A DNA stretch of 64,000 nucleotides from Penaeicola halotolerans (GTDB lineage: Bacteria > Bacteroidota > Bacteroidia > Cytophagales > Cyclobacteriaceae). Positions 25,149-33,364 of the stretch are shown here, in pieces (the stretch's first letter is position 1; each line of letters starts with the position of its first letter). Under the pieces are notes generated by a model. That model saw only the letters and a program-made list of their open reading frames with translations. It did no database searches and was not told the origin of the DNA. The stretch lies in NCBI RefSeq assembly GCF_016464625.1, contig NZ_JAEAGO010000002.1:1-64000 (forward strand), in the 5' to 3' direction. A program made the translations under genes and the position numbers.

Positions 25149-25197
25149 CAAGGCTCATTTCTCCATTGTGAGGGATGAGCCTTTGAATTTTTTCTAA
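25149..25197 (+). terminator. Probable terminator after rluD
   Basis: AAGGCTCAT (25150-25158) pairs with ATGAGCCTT (25175-25183), with an inner CTC/GAG pairing in the loop, followed by TTGAATTTTTTCT. Confidence 0.65.
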
Positions 25198-25317
25198 AAA
25201 ATCAGTTCTCAAAAGCCTTCATATTATCATATCGTCACATGAAATCGATATTAAATAAATTATCTGTAAATTTTATTTAATTTCATTGCCATATTTAAAA
25301 TTATTGGATGAATATAT

Positions 25318-25325
25318 TAACTTTG
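25318..25325 (+). promoter_or_regulatory. -7 box for the tRNA-like gene
   Basis: TAACTTTG matches TAnnTTTG and lies 37 bp before the predicted 5' end of the tRNA-like RNA. No -33 TTTG at 19-21 nt upstream was seen. Confidence 0.5.
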
Positions 25326-25362
25326 TATCAATGATTATCCAAAAGCGGAAGATCATCTATAC

Positions 25363-25485
25363 TGTAGGGTGTTGAAACTGGCAGACATGCCCTCCTCTCT
25401 CGGGGGTGCGGGATCGGGATAAAGCACACATAGAGCTCGTGTGATGCCTAACTACCGCGTGGAGGTTCGAATCCTTCTCCTACAG
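25363..25485 (+). tRNA. Atypical tRNA-like RNA: Leu-type D-loop, CUC anticodon, giant variable arm
   Basis: About 123 nt, against 85-90 for normal class II tRNAs. Acceptor: TGTAGGG (25363-25369) pairs with TCCTACA (25478-25484, one G-U), extendable by C25362-G25485. U8 is present. The D-loop AACTGGCAGAC has A14, G18G19 and A21, but the D stem has only two good pairs. Anticodon stem CCCTC/GGGGG (25390-25394, 25402-25406) encloses loop CTCTCTC: U33 is kept, anticodon CUC (25397-25399), and a pyrimidine sits at 37. A variable region of about 54 nt (25407-25460) has an outer GCGG/CCGC stem and an inner CACAC/GTGTG hairpin. T-arm GGAGG-TTCGAAT-CCTTC is normal. CCA is not encoded. It could be a divergent tRNA-Leu, a decoding variant for GAG, or a tRNA-derived regulatory RNA. 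Confidence 0.6.
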
Positions 25486-25514
25486 CAGTTATTTTGGGTT
25501 TATTGTTAATTACT

Positions 25515-25546
25515 AAAGTCGTGAAGGATTCCTTTACGACTTTTTT
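25515..25546 (+). terminator. Strong terminator of the tRNA-like gene
   Basis: AAAGTCGTGAAGG (25515-25527) and CCTTTACGACTTT (25531-25543) form a 13-bp stem (one G-U) with a 3-nt loop, followed by TTT. It bounds the RNA gene 30 bp downstream. Confidence 0.9.
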
Positions 25547-25606
25547 GATTTTAGCTCTAGCCCTCTTCTAGCCATGTCAAATTCAAAATTATTCTTAAGA
25601 TTTTAG

Positions 25607-25614
25607 TATCTTTG
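25607..25614 (+). promoter_or_regulatory. -7 box for the AsmA-like gene
   Basis: TATCTTTG, 43 bp before the ATG at 25658, giving a leader of about 35 nt. Confidence 0.45.
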
Positions 25615-25657
25615 AGAGAAAGCGATTCTTTTAGGAACGCTATTTTTATTTAGTTGC

Positions 25658-28600
25658 ATGGAAGAAAACAAGCAGGACTCGTCAAGTGAACAGCCCAAAA
25701 AGCGAAGAAAGCCACGCAGGCCCAAAAGGTATGTCATTGGTAGCGGACTTTTTCTTCTACTGATCCTATTGATCCACTTTACAGTCTATTTTAGCTCGGA
25801 TGCCCTTCTCCGCACTTATATTCAAGAAAAAGTAGAACAAGAGTCTCAAGGAGCATACTCTGTAGATTTTGATCGCTTTTATCTCAGCTTACTTCAGCGA
25901 GGTTTTTTTGTAGAAAACCTCCAGCTGATCCCCACAGAAGACCTGTCTAGCTACCCAGAAAAAAAACTTTTTGAAGCTAAAATCCCTCTTTTAGAAGTAC
26001 TCAAAATCAGCTATTCCTTTCGCCAAAAAAGCATCAGCATTGGTGAACTCAAAATACATGAGCCAAGCTTAGCCGCGGTTAGCGACCCTACTCTTGAACC
26101 AAGTGGACAAAGTAAAATGACAAATCCTGTAGAACTTCTGAAAGAGGAAAGTCAAAAAAGCTTGAGTAAATATGTGAGTGGATTTGAGATCGAGAACCTA
26201 TACCTCTACGGGGCACAGTCAGTACTCAATGATCTCTTTGAAGACTATGGGGTAAATGCCGATCACCTAGATGTACAATTAAAGGACTTAGACCTCTTTC
26301 AGTCTGAAGAGAAAGAACCCTTTTGGTCCAAAGGTTTTTCGCTTGCTTTTAAAAACTTCCAACTTCCTTTAGCCGATAGCATCCATCTTTTCACCGCTAA
26401 GGAGCTTCAGATCTCCTCTATCAGAGATGTGATCAGAGGGAGTGGTTTCACACTTTCCCCAGTAAAAAGCACTCCAGACAGCACTACAAAAATCTTGTAC
26501 ACGGCTGCTATGGATACAGTCAATATCAAAGGAGCTGATATCAATCGTGCTTTTTTACAAAAGGAAGTATTTGTGGATGAGATACGTCTCGGAAATCCTA
26601 CTATTCAAGTAGCTACCGATCAGACTAATGAAGCACAAAGTAAAGACATTGCGCTAGCACGTGACTTATATCGACTGATCGATGGTGCTTTGAAGGAGAT
26701 TAATATCGGTTTTCTACAAATTCAAAATGGTTCTTTTGAGCAAAAAGGCATCAGAGACCCACTTTCTAGAAGGATACAGATTGACAATGTACAGTTGGTA
26801 TTGGTAGACTTTTTATTGAATGATCAATCTTATCAGACTACCGATAGAATTTTCTACAGCAATCAAGCAGATATTCGATTCAATGGATACCGCATGTCTC
26901 TCGCAGATAAGCAACACTGGCTGGCGAGTGAGCTGGTCGTGATCTCTACCAAAGATGACCGAGTCAAAGCAGAACAACTTAGTGTGTATGTAGATGAGGA
27001 ATTGCAGCGCACAGGTCAGCTAAGCAATCCTGAAATCTATGACATCAAGCTAGCGGAGCTTGTATTGGATAACGTCAATCTCAGAAAGGTCTATAATGAA
27101 CAAAACCTAGAGATGGAGCGACTAAATATCCAACAACCTATCGTTCACCTCAGCGACTTACAAAAATCAGGAGAGGTCAAAATTGAGAAAGACTTTTCAT
27201 TGTACGACTTCACCAATGAATATCTCAAAAGTATCAAAATAGAAGAGCTTTCTTTAGAAGATGGCTCACTGATCTTAGACCTCAATACTGATGGCACTGC
27301 ACAAGACTCCGTTTCTTTGGGCAAGTTGTCCTTTGTACTAAACAATTTTTCTATAGACTCCTCTCAGCTAGCACGTGAAAACCGTGTATTCTATGCAGAA
27401 AACCTAAGGTTTGAATTAGAGGACTACTCAATGAAATTAGCAGATAACTTTCATCAGCTCAAAGCCAAAAGAATCAGCTTAGATACAAAAACAGAGGAGC
27501 TATTGATCAGAGATTTTTACTTTCTCCCAGCTGATCAGAGCAAGATCAACGAGCGTATGGAGCGATTTGACAAGTCTAGCTACTTAGAGATCTATGTGCC
27601 AGAGTTTAGACTATTTGGTGCGGATATCCCGCGCGCTTACTTTGACAAGGATCTTCAAATCAAAACACTCCTAGTAAGCGATCCTGAGGTAACGATCTAC
27701 ACCTTTGATCGAGAGCAAAGACAAACTAAGGATAAAATCCAGAGGCGTGACCTTTATGATATTGTGAGTCCATATTTTGACCGCGTTTCGATAGAAAACC
27801 TCAAGCTTCTAGCAGGAAATCTTAATTTCAATTCAACTGTCAATGACTCGATCAGGACTTTTACAGAAAACGATATTTCAATTTCTTTGAAGTCATTCAG
27901 ACTAGACTCCACCACATGGTTTGATGATCGCAGAACGCTCTTTTCTGATGAAGTGGAGCTAGAGATGAATCGCTATGTCTTCAATCTCGCCAATGAAAAA
28001 TACGCCATCAGTGTAGATAAAATCAGCTTTAACTCAGAAGCGCAAGCCATCATTGCTTCCAATGTGCGTTTAAAGCCAAATCCCAACATCACCTCCAAAC
28101 TACAGGTCGAAACGCTCATACCTGAAATGCAGCTTTCGGGAGTGGATATCGATAAGTTTCTATTCAATAATGAGCTCAAGCTGGAAAAAATTCGATTGGG
28201 CAAACCTAGAATCACGCTCAATATAGATGATGATATAGCTGATAATAAACAGACCAAGAGAGACCGAAAGACCGAACTTCCTAAAAACATCAACTCGATA
28301 GAAGTAGACACACTACTAACCAACGATGGGCTGTTAGAGATTTTCTTTCTGTCAGGTAAAAAAAGGAACAGACTAATCAATAGTGATGTAGAGCTACTGA
28401 TCAATAACTTTAGAGTAGACTCTACTACATTAGAAAATAAAACCATCAGTGGTTTATTTGGCAATATCGATGCGCAGTTTGAAAACTTTAATCTTAAGTT
28501 GGCAGATAGTGTGCATACTGTGCTATTCGATAGACTATACACTAGCAATAGTGGTCAAGATATTCAGATCAAAAACTTGACGGTCAAACCAAGGCAATCT

Positions 28601-29989
28601 GCAATCGATCAAGGCACTCAAAATCTCTATGCGGTTTCTGCTCCGGAATTAATTTTTAGTGGTACCAACATCAATTATATAGAGCAAACCAAACTGCTCA
28701 AACTCAAAAGAATCCAGCTGATTTCACCTCAGATCACTTATTATGTCAATGAATCCGCTCAAATAGGTGATAGTCCTGCTCCTTCCTTTGAGAAAATACT
28801 CAATGAATCTCTCGCCTCGATCGGCATAGAAGAGATTGATTTAGAGCGCGGAGCGATCAAAATTATTAGCAAAGACCCTGTGAATGCACAAAGTTTTGTC
28901 ATGCAAGACTTAAATGGTAACTGGCAAGACTTATTCATAGATCTCAAAAGTTCATTTGAAAATGATCCGCTCTTTTTTAGTAAGGCCTTTGAAGTCACTA
29001 TCCCAAGTTATGAGATCAAAACAGCGGATAGTCTCTACTATCTCAGATCTGGCCCTATCAAGATCAGCCCAAATAGCCTAGAAATCAACCGACTTCAGCT
29101 CATCCCTCGACTTGGTAAATTTGCCTTTGGACGGAAAGTGGGTGAGCAAACAGATCGAATGCAATTTGAAACCCGATACATTTTGCTTGACGGACTAGAT
29201 GTGAAAACGCTTTTCAAGAATGGTGAAATATCTGCTCAAACAGCTCTAATCGATAGTTTAGCATTGTATACGTTTAGAGATAAGCGTAATATCCTTCCAG
29301 AGGACAGAAAGGTTCTCATGCCTCAGCAGCTCTTAAAACTTATCGAAAGCCCTTTGAAAATAGATAGCATCAGTCTCACAAGTGGTTATATCCAATACGA
29401 GGAGTTTGGTAGTAAATCCCTTATTCCGGGCAGACTGTTTTTCTCAGATCTCAATGTAGCCATAAGCCAAGTAGATATATCAAGAGATGAGCCGATTCTA
29501 GTCAAAGCTAGCGCAAACCTAATGGGAACCTCCACGATGGAAGTTTCTATTTTGCTCCAGCAAGTATTTCCATACGCTATGGATGTCACTGGAAATATGG
29601 GTACTTTCGATCTTCAACAGATCAATAGCATCTTAGAACCGATCACCTTTGTTAGTGTAAAGAAAGGAACCATAGATCAACTAGACTTCAACTTCATGGC
29701 CAACCTAGACAGTGCACATGGCGAAATGACCCTGCTCTACCATGACTTGAAGATCGCCCTGATAGAGCCACAGGATATGAGACCTGGAGGTTTCACTAAA
29801 AAGCTTCAAGCAGCCATAGCTAATGCCTTTATCGTCAAAAAGAAAAATCCACGTTTCTGGAAGGGAACAGTCACAGGTCCTATTCATACCAAAAGAGATG
29901 AGCGCAAATTTATATTCAACTATTGGTGGAAATCTCTCCTCTCTGGTATTCGAGAAACCATTGGCCTAAAAGAAAAAGAAAGCAAGTGA
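25658..29989 (+). CDS. Giant AsmA/DUF748-like membrane-anchored protein with six repeat modules
   Basis: 1443 residues. A very basic cytosolic start (KKRRKPRRPKR) precedes one transmembrane helix (about 28-46), then a long periplasmic beta-rich region. A first AsmA-like segment (about 47-130; YIQEKVEQESQGAYSVDFDR) is followed by six copies of a module of about 177 residues. Each has a LAD-x2-H type motif (near 237, 414, 594, 777, 948, 1122) and a GADI-R type motif (near 291, 471, 652, 827, 1001, 1178). A C-terminal segment (about 1290-1440) resembles the end of AsmA/DUF748 proteins. The AsmA/TamB superfamily forms long periplasmic lipid-conducting bridges; a similar role is inferred, not shown. 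Own -7 box; pheS follows. Confidence 0.75.
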   Translation: MEENKQDSSSEQPKKRRKPRRPKRYVIGSGLFLLLILLIHFTVYFSSDALLRTYIQEKVEQESQGAYSVDFDRFYLSLLQRGFFVENLQLIPTEDLSSYPEKKLFEAKIPLLEVLKISYSFRQKSISIGELKIHEPSLAAVSDPTLEPSGQSKMTNPVELLKEESQKSLSKYVSGFEIENLYLYGAQSVLNDLFEDYGVNADHLDVQLKDLDLFQSEEKEPFWSKGFSLAFKNFQLPLADSIHLFTAKELQISSIRDVIRGSGFTLSPVKSTPDSTTKILYTAAMDTVNIKGADINRAFLQKEVFVDEIRLGNPTIQVATDQTNEAQSKDIALARDLYRLIDGALKEINIGFLQIQNGSFEQKGIRDPLSRRIQIDNVQLVLVDFLLNDQSYQTTDRIFYSNQADIRFNGYRMSLADKQHWLASELVVISTKDDRVKAEQLSVYVDEELQRTGQLSNPEIYDIKLAELVLDNVNLRKVYNEQNLEMERLNIQQPIVHLSDLQKSGEVKIEKDFSLYDFTNEYLKSIKIEELSLEDGSLILDLNTDGTAQDSVSLGKLSFVLNNFSIDSSQLARENRVFYAENLRFELEDYSMKLADNFHQLKAKRISLDTKTEELLIRDFYFLPADQSKINERMERFDKSSYLEIYVPEFRLFGADIPRAYFDKDLQIKTLLVSDPEVTIYTFDREQRQTKDKIQRRDLYDIVSPYFDRVSIENLKLLAGNLNFNSTVNDSIRTFTENDISISLKSFRLDSTTWFDDRRTLFSDEVELEMNRYVFNLANEKYAISVDKISFNSEAQAIIASNVRLKPNPNITSKLQVETLIPEMQLSGVDIDKFLFNNELKLEKIRLGKPRITLNIDDDIADNKQTKRDRKTELPKNINSIEVDTLLTNDGLLEIFFLSGKKRNRLINSDVELLINNFRVDSTTLENKTISGLFGNIDAQFENFNLKLADSVHTVLFDRLYTSNSGQDIQIKNLTVKPRQSAIDQGTQNLYAVSAPELIFSGTNINYIEQTKLLKLKRIQLISPQITYYVNESAQIGDSPAPSFEKILNESLASIGIEEIDLERGAIKIISKDPVNAQSFVMQDLNGNWQDLFIDLKSSFENDPLFFSKAFEVTIPSYEIKTADSLYYLRSGPIKISPNSLEINRLQLIPRLGKFAFGRKVGEQTDRMQFETRYILLDGLDVKTLFKNGEISAQTALIDSLALYTFRDKRNILPEDRKVLMPQQLLKLIESPLKIDSISLTSGYIQYEEFGSKSLIPGRLFFSDLNVAISQVDISRDEPILVKASANLMGTSTMEVSILLQQVFPYAMDVTGNMGTFDLQQINSILEPITFVSVKKGTIDQLDFNFMANLDSAHGEMTLLYHDLKIALIEPQDMRPGGFTKKLQAAIANAFIVKKKNPRFWKGTVTGPIHTKRDERKFIFNYWWKSLLSGIRETIGLKEKESK

Positions 29990-30017
29990 TAGATTAGTCT
30001 TAATCCTGAGCATCTAT

Positions 30018-30025
30018 TAGTTTTG
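30018..30025 (+). promoter_or_regulatory. -7 box for pheS
   Basis: TAGTTTTG (TAnnTTTG), 25 bp before the ATG at 30051. Confidence 0.45.
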
Positions 30026-30050
30026 TGATCAGAGAATATCAAAGAATCAT

Positions 30051-31076
30051 ATGCAAGACAAAGTCCAGTCGATCAAAGCAGAAATATCTGCCGCCACAGC
30101 TAATTCACAAGAGGAATTGGAAGCCTACAGAATGCGCTTTATCAGTAAGAAAAGTGTGGTAGGAGAGCTGTTTGCAGGTATGAAAGATGTGGCTCCCGAA
30201 GAAAGAAAAAGCTATGGTCAAGTCATCAATGAGGTAAAGGATCTAGCAGAAGCCAAATTTAAAGAACTCATCGACCAACTCAATCAGCAAAGTGCAGGTA
30301 CTCATACCGATCACATAGACTTGACGCTACCGCCTGTATCTGGCTCGCTTGGCAGCGTACATCCTTTGACAGCAGTAAGACAGCGCATCATAGAGATCTT
30401 TGAGCGTATAGGATTCAACTTGTCTGAGGGCCCTGAGATAGAGGATGACTGGCACAATTTCACCGCACTGAACTTCCCTGAAAATCACCCTGCCAGAGAA
30501 ATGCAGGATACCTTCTTCATCGAAAAGAATCCTGATATCGCCTTGCGTACACATACATCCTCTGTACAGGTGAGGGTCATGGAAAATCAAAAACCGCCTA
30601 TTCGTACCCTATCGCCAGGGAGAGTCTTCAGAAATGAAGCGATCTCTGCTAGAGCACACTGTGTGTTTCACCAAGTAGAGGGCTTGTATGTAGACGAAAA
30701 TGTAGGATTTGCTGATCTCAAACAAACGCTTTATCACTTTGCTAAGGAGATGTTTGGTAAACAGACCAAAGTGAGATTCAGACCTTCCTACTTTCCATTC
30801 ACCGAACCGAGTGCAGAGATAGACATTACTTGCATGATCTGCGGTGGCAAAGGTTGTAATATCTGTAAAGGTAGCGGCTGGGTAGAAATTGGAGGATCTG
30901 GTATGGTAGATCCTAATGTTTTAGAAAACTGCGGCATCGATTCTACCAAGTATAGTGGTTTTGCTTTTGGTATGGGTATAGAGCGCATCACGATGCTCAA
31001 ATATCAAATCAAAGACTTGAGACTCTTCACTGAAAATGATGTGAGGTTCTTAAAACAATTTACTCCAATGAGTTAG
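30051..31076 (+). CDS. pheS: Phenylalanyl-tRNA synthetase alpha subunit
   Basis: 341 residues, cytosolic; with PheT it forms the (alpha-beta)2 enzyme that charges tRNA-Phe. An N-terminal coiled coil (1-90) is followed by the class II catalytic core: GFNLSEGPEIEDDWHNFTAL, motif 2 TLSPGRVFRNEAISARAHC, FTEPSAEIDI and the motif 3 segment FAFGMGIERITMLKY. A CMICGGKGCNICKGSGW stretch (about 262-278) gives a CxxC-x4-CxxC pattern that may bind zinc, as in other Bacteroidota enzymes I recall. pheT is not adjacent in the window. Confidence 0.95.
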   Translation: MQDKVQSIKAEISAATANSQEELEAYRMRFISKKSVVGELFAGMKDVAPEERKSYGQVINEVKDLAEAKFKELIDQLNQQSAGTHTDHIDLTLPPVSGSLGSVHPLTAVRQRIIEIFERIGFNLSEGPEIEDDWHNFTALNFPENHPAREMQDTFFIEKNPDIALRTHTSSVQVRVMENQKPPIRTLSPGRVFRNEAISARAHCVFHQVEGLYVDENVGFADLKQTLYHFAKEMFGKQTKVRFRPSYFPFTEPSAEIDITCMICGGKGCNICKGSGWVEIGGSGMVDPNVLENCGIDSTKYSGFAFGMGIERITMLKYQIKDLRLFTENDVRFLKQFTPMS

Positions 31077-31103
31077 TGCTTTAGAATAAGTAAAGTATAA
31101 TAC

Positions 31104-31136
31104 AACAAAAAAGCCTCTATTCGAGGCTTTTTTTGT
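31104..31136. terminator. Bidirectional terminator between pheS and the chaperone operon
   Basis: AAGCCTC (31111-31117) and GAGGCTT (31123-31129) with an A-run on the left and a T-run on the right; serves pheS and the convergent surA-like gene. Confidence 0.85.
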
Positions 31137-31143
31137 TATGCTA

Positions 31144-32481
31144 TCAATCTATGGTAAGCATAGTACAGTTTTTATACTGAGGATCTATCTCTATGAAAAC
31201 CTCATTTTTAGCTTCTCTGAACCATTGTTTGACGCGTTCATTTTGCTTTTTACTCAATGCAGATACCCTGATTTTTTCATAATCATCATCTAAGTTAGCT
31301 TGATGGGGTCTCATCCTGCTTTTGTAGTAGATGATACGTACAAGGTCCTCACCTTGCTCTGATTTGAATCTGATAGGCTTCGTCACTGAACCTACTTTCA
31401 TACTATCTATCGTGAAGAAAAGAACTGGATCGAGCTGCTTCATAGATACCCTATTAGAGTTTGTTGTAGGATCTATAAAGAATCCACCTGTCTCTTTGCT
31501 CATCGCATCATCTGAATTGTCCTTAGCTGCTTTAGCAAAGTCTAGGGAATCTGCTACAATCAATGTTCTCAAGCTATCAAGAAAACGCTCTGCCTTGACG
31601 ATATCAGCCTCAGAAGGCTCTGGTCTTAGGAGGATATGGCGCGCATTGAAGGTATTTCCTCTACGCTCTATCAACTGTATCAAGTGATATCCATACTCAG
31701 ACTCTACTGCTCCAGAGAGTTCTCCTGGCTCTAGTGTAAAAGCGACTGCTTCAAACTCTGGCACGAAGTCCCCTCTATTGACATAGCCTAGATCTCCTCC
31801 ATAACGTGCACTACCTGGATCCTGTGAATACTGACTGGCTAATCTTCCGAAATCTTCTCCATTGAGGATTCTTTGCTTGAGATCTAAGAGAAACTGCCTT
31901 GTTTTTTCCTTCTCCGCTGGTCCTGGCTCAGGTCTTTTGACTATCTGAGAGACACTTACTTCAGCAGAAAAATATGGAATACTATCTTTTGGAATACTGT
32001 TGAAAAATTTACGAACATCTGATGGAGTGACTGTGACATCCTTTGTGATCTCACCTCTCATACGCTGCTCGATCTTACGCTCACGTATATCATCAAACAG
32101 TTCAGCTTTGAGTTGGTCAGCTGTTTTGCCATAAAGCTCCACTAACTTACTTTCCTCACCCACTTGAGCTAAGATGATGTCAAACCTACGATCCATGTCT
32201 AGCTGCACTTCAGCATCAGTGACGGTCACCGAATCTATATCGGCTTTCGCGACCATCAGTTTACTGACTACAAGTTGCTCTAGCACCTCACATTCAGTGA
32301 CATTACCACCGTATTGAGGATTAGATTTGATCTCTAGATAAGCCTTATCTAGGTCGGATTTCAAGATGATATAATTATTTACTTTAGCGATGATTTTATC
32401 CACCACTTGCGCCTGCTGGGCAGACAGTGGGCCTGCTATGCACAAGCCCAACAATAGAAAAATAGCACTAATCCTTTTCAT
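31144..32481 (-). CDS. SurA-like periplasmic peptidyl-prolyl isomerase/chaperone
   Basis: 445 residues from ATG 32481 (MKRISAIFLLLGLCIAGPLS, a signal peptide); a longer frame reaches 32529 but would put 16 residues before the signal. An N-terminal SurA-type helical chaperone domain (KIIAKVNNYIILKSDLDKAY) precedes two parvulin (PpiC) domains, about 165-270 (QYSQDPGSARYGGDLGYVNR, FEAVAFTLEPGELS) and about 275-400 (ARHILLRPEP, ETGGFF). The family assists folding of outer-membrane proteins. Last of three chaperone genes; its start overlaps the preceding gene by 14 bp. Confidence 0.88.
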   Translation of the reverse strand: MKRISAIFLLLGLCIAGPLSAQQAQVVDKIIAKVNNYIILKSDLDKAYLEIKSNPQYGGNVTECEVLEQLVVSKLMVAKADIDSVTVTDAEVQLDMDRRFDIILAQVGEESKLVELYGKTADQLKAELFDDIRERKIEQRMRGEITKDVTVTPSDVRKFFNSIPKDSIPYFSAEVSVSQIVKRPEPGPAEKEKTRQFLLDLKQRILNGEDFGRLASQYSQDPGSARYGGDLGYVNRGDFVPEFEAVAFTLEPGELSGAVESEYGYHLIQLIERRGNTFNARHILLRPEPSEADIVKAERFLDSLRTLIVADSLDFAKAAKDNSDDAMSKETGGFFIDPTTNSNRVSMKQLDPVLFFTIDSMKVGSVTKPIRFKSEQGEDLVRIIYYKSRMRPHQANLDDDYEKIRVSALSKKQNERVKQWFREAKNEVFIEIDPQYKNCTMLTID

Positions 32482-33364
32482 CGAATATCTCAAAATCATC
32501 ATTCTCTTTTGCTCTATTATAGACATCATTCTCCAATTTCGCAGCCAACTCTACTTTTCGTTTATTGATGATGATCTTTCTGATCTCATCCTTTACAAAC
32601 TCCAACGGTGACTCTTGATCCGAAATTTTATATTGTAGTATTTTAAAGTAATAGGTGAAGTTATCATCAGACACTTCTATAAACTTATTTCCTCTGAGGA
32701 GTCCTACCTTGTTTGGCTCGTTGATCAAAGGCGTATTCATCGCCAACTCGTCAAAATTGATCCAAGTAGAATCCTCTAGAAAATAGTTATTTGCAAATCT
32801 AATAGACTCTGCCTTAAGTTTCTCTTTATCCGAGCTTTTATCAGATCTCAAAAGGCGTTCCATTTGATTCCTTTGTCTAAGCTTATTGTCTAACTTGAGG
32901 AAGTTAGCTCTTACGATATTCTGCTTAAGGATGAAGTTATCTTTGTGATCATTATAGTATTGAACGATTTCCTCATCTGTCACAGCATCGCTTAACTGCT
33001 CTTGGATGTACTCCTTTTGATACTCGTACACCATCAAAGCATATTTATAGTCAAGGAGTTTTCGCTCTAGCTCCGCCTCGTTAAAGGCTATTTTTGAAGC
33101 CGCCTCTTTGATCATCAATTGTTTTTTGACCCAAGTATTGACATATCGCTGAGTGAGTCCAGCGCTATCATCAGCACTGATACTATTAGGGAAAAGCCCT
33201 TCTAACTCATCTTCAAAAAGGTAAGTGTCATCCACTCTTGCAAGTGCGCGCCTACCCTCTGTCGGATTTTCTTTGTTTTTCAAGTTCAAAAACTCACACC
33301 CAGAAAATAGTATACTCGTAATAAATATGATGATGACTCTATTCAAATGATTGCTTGATTTCAT
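32468..33364 (-). CDS. SurA/PrsA-like periplasmic lipoprotein without recognisable PpiC domain
   Basis: 298 residues. A lipoprotein signal puts the modified Cys at 23 (ITSILFSGC). The body keeps the SurA_N-type layout: RVDDTYLFEDELEGLFPN, a helical stretch with YVNTWVKKQLMIKEA, and a long-helix middle (EAELERKLLDYKYALMVYE). The usual parvulin signature (SDDP...GGDLG) is absent, so it is probably a chaperone rather than an isomerase. Overlaps the upstream gene by 26 bp and the downstream start by 14 bp; the three are surely co-translated. Confidence 0.75.
   Translation of the reverse strand: MKSSNHLNRVIIIFITSILFSGCEFLNLKNKENPTEGRRALARVDDTYLFEDELEGLFPNSISADDSAGLTQRYVNTWVKKQLMIKEAASKIAFNEAELERKLLDYKYALMVYEYQKEYIQEQLSDAVTDEEIVQYYNDHKDNFILKQNIVRANFLKLDNKLRQRNQMERLLRSDKSSDKEKLKAESIRFANNYFLEDSTWINFDELAMNTPLINEPNKVGLLRGNKFIEVSDDNFTYYFKILQYKISDQESPLEFVKDEIRKIIINKRKVELAAKLENDVYNRAKENDDFEIFDEKD

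Noticed and set aside
25363-25485. tmRNA, group I intron or selenocysteine tRNA as explanations of the tRNA-like gene
   Set aside because: Too short and without the GGGGCTGA-like start of tmRNA; the anticodon loop is already a closed 7-nt loop, leaving no intron site; anticodon is not UCA.
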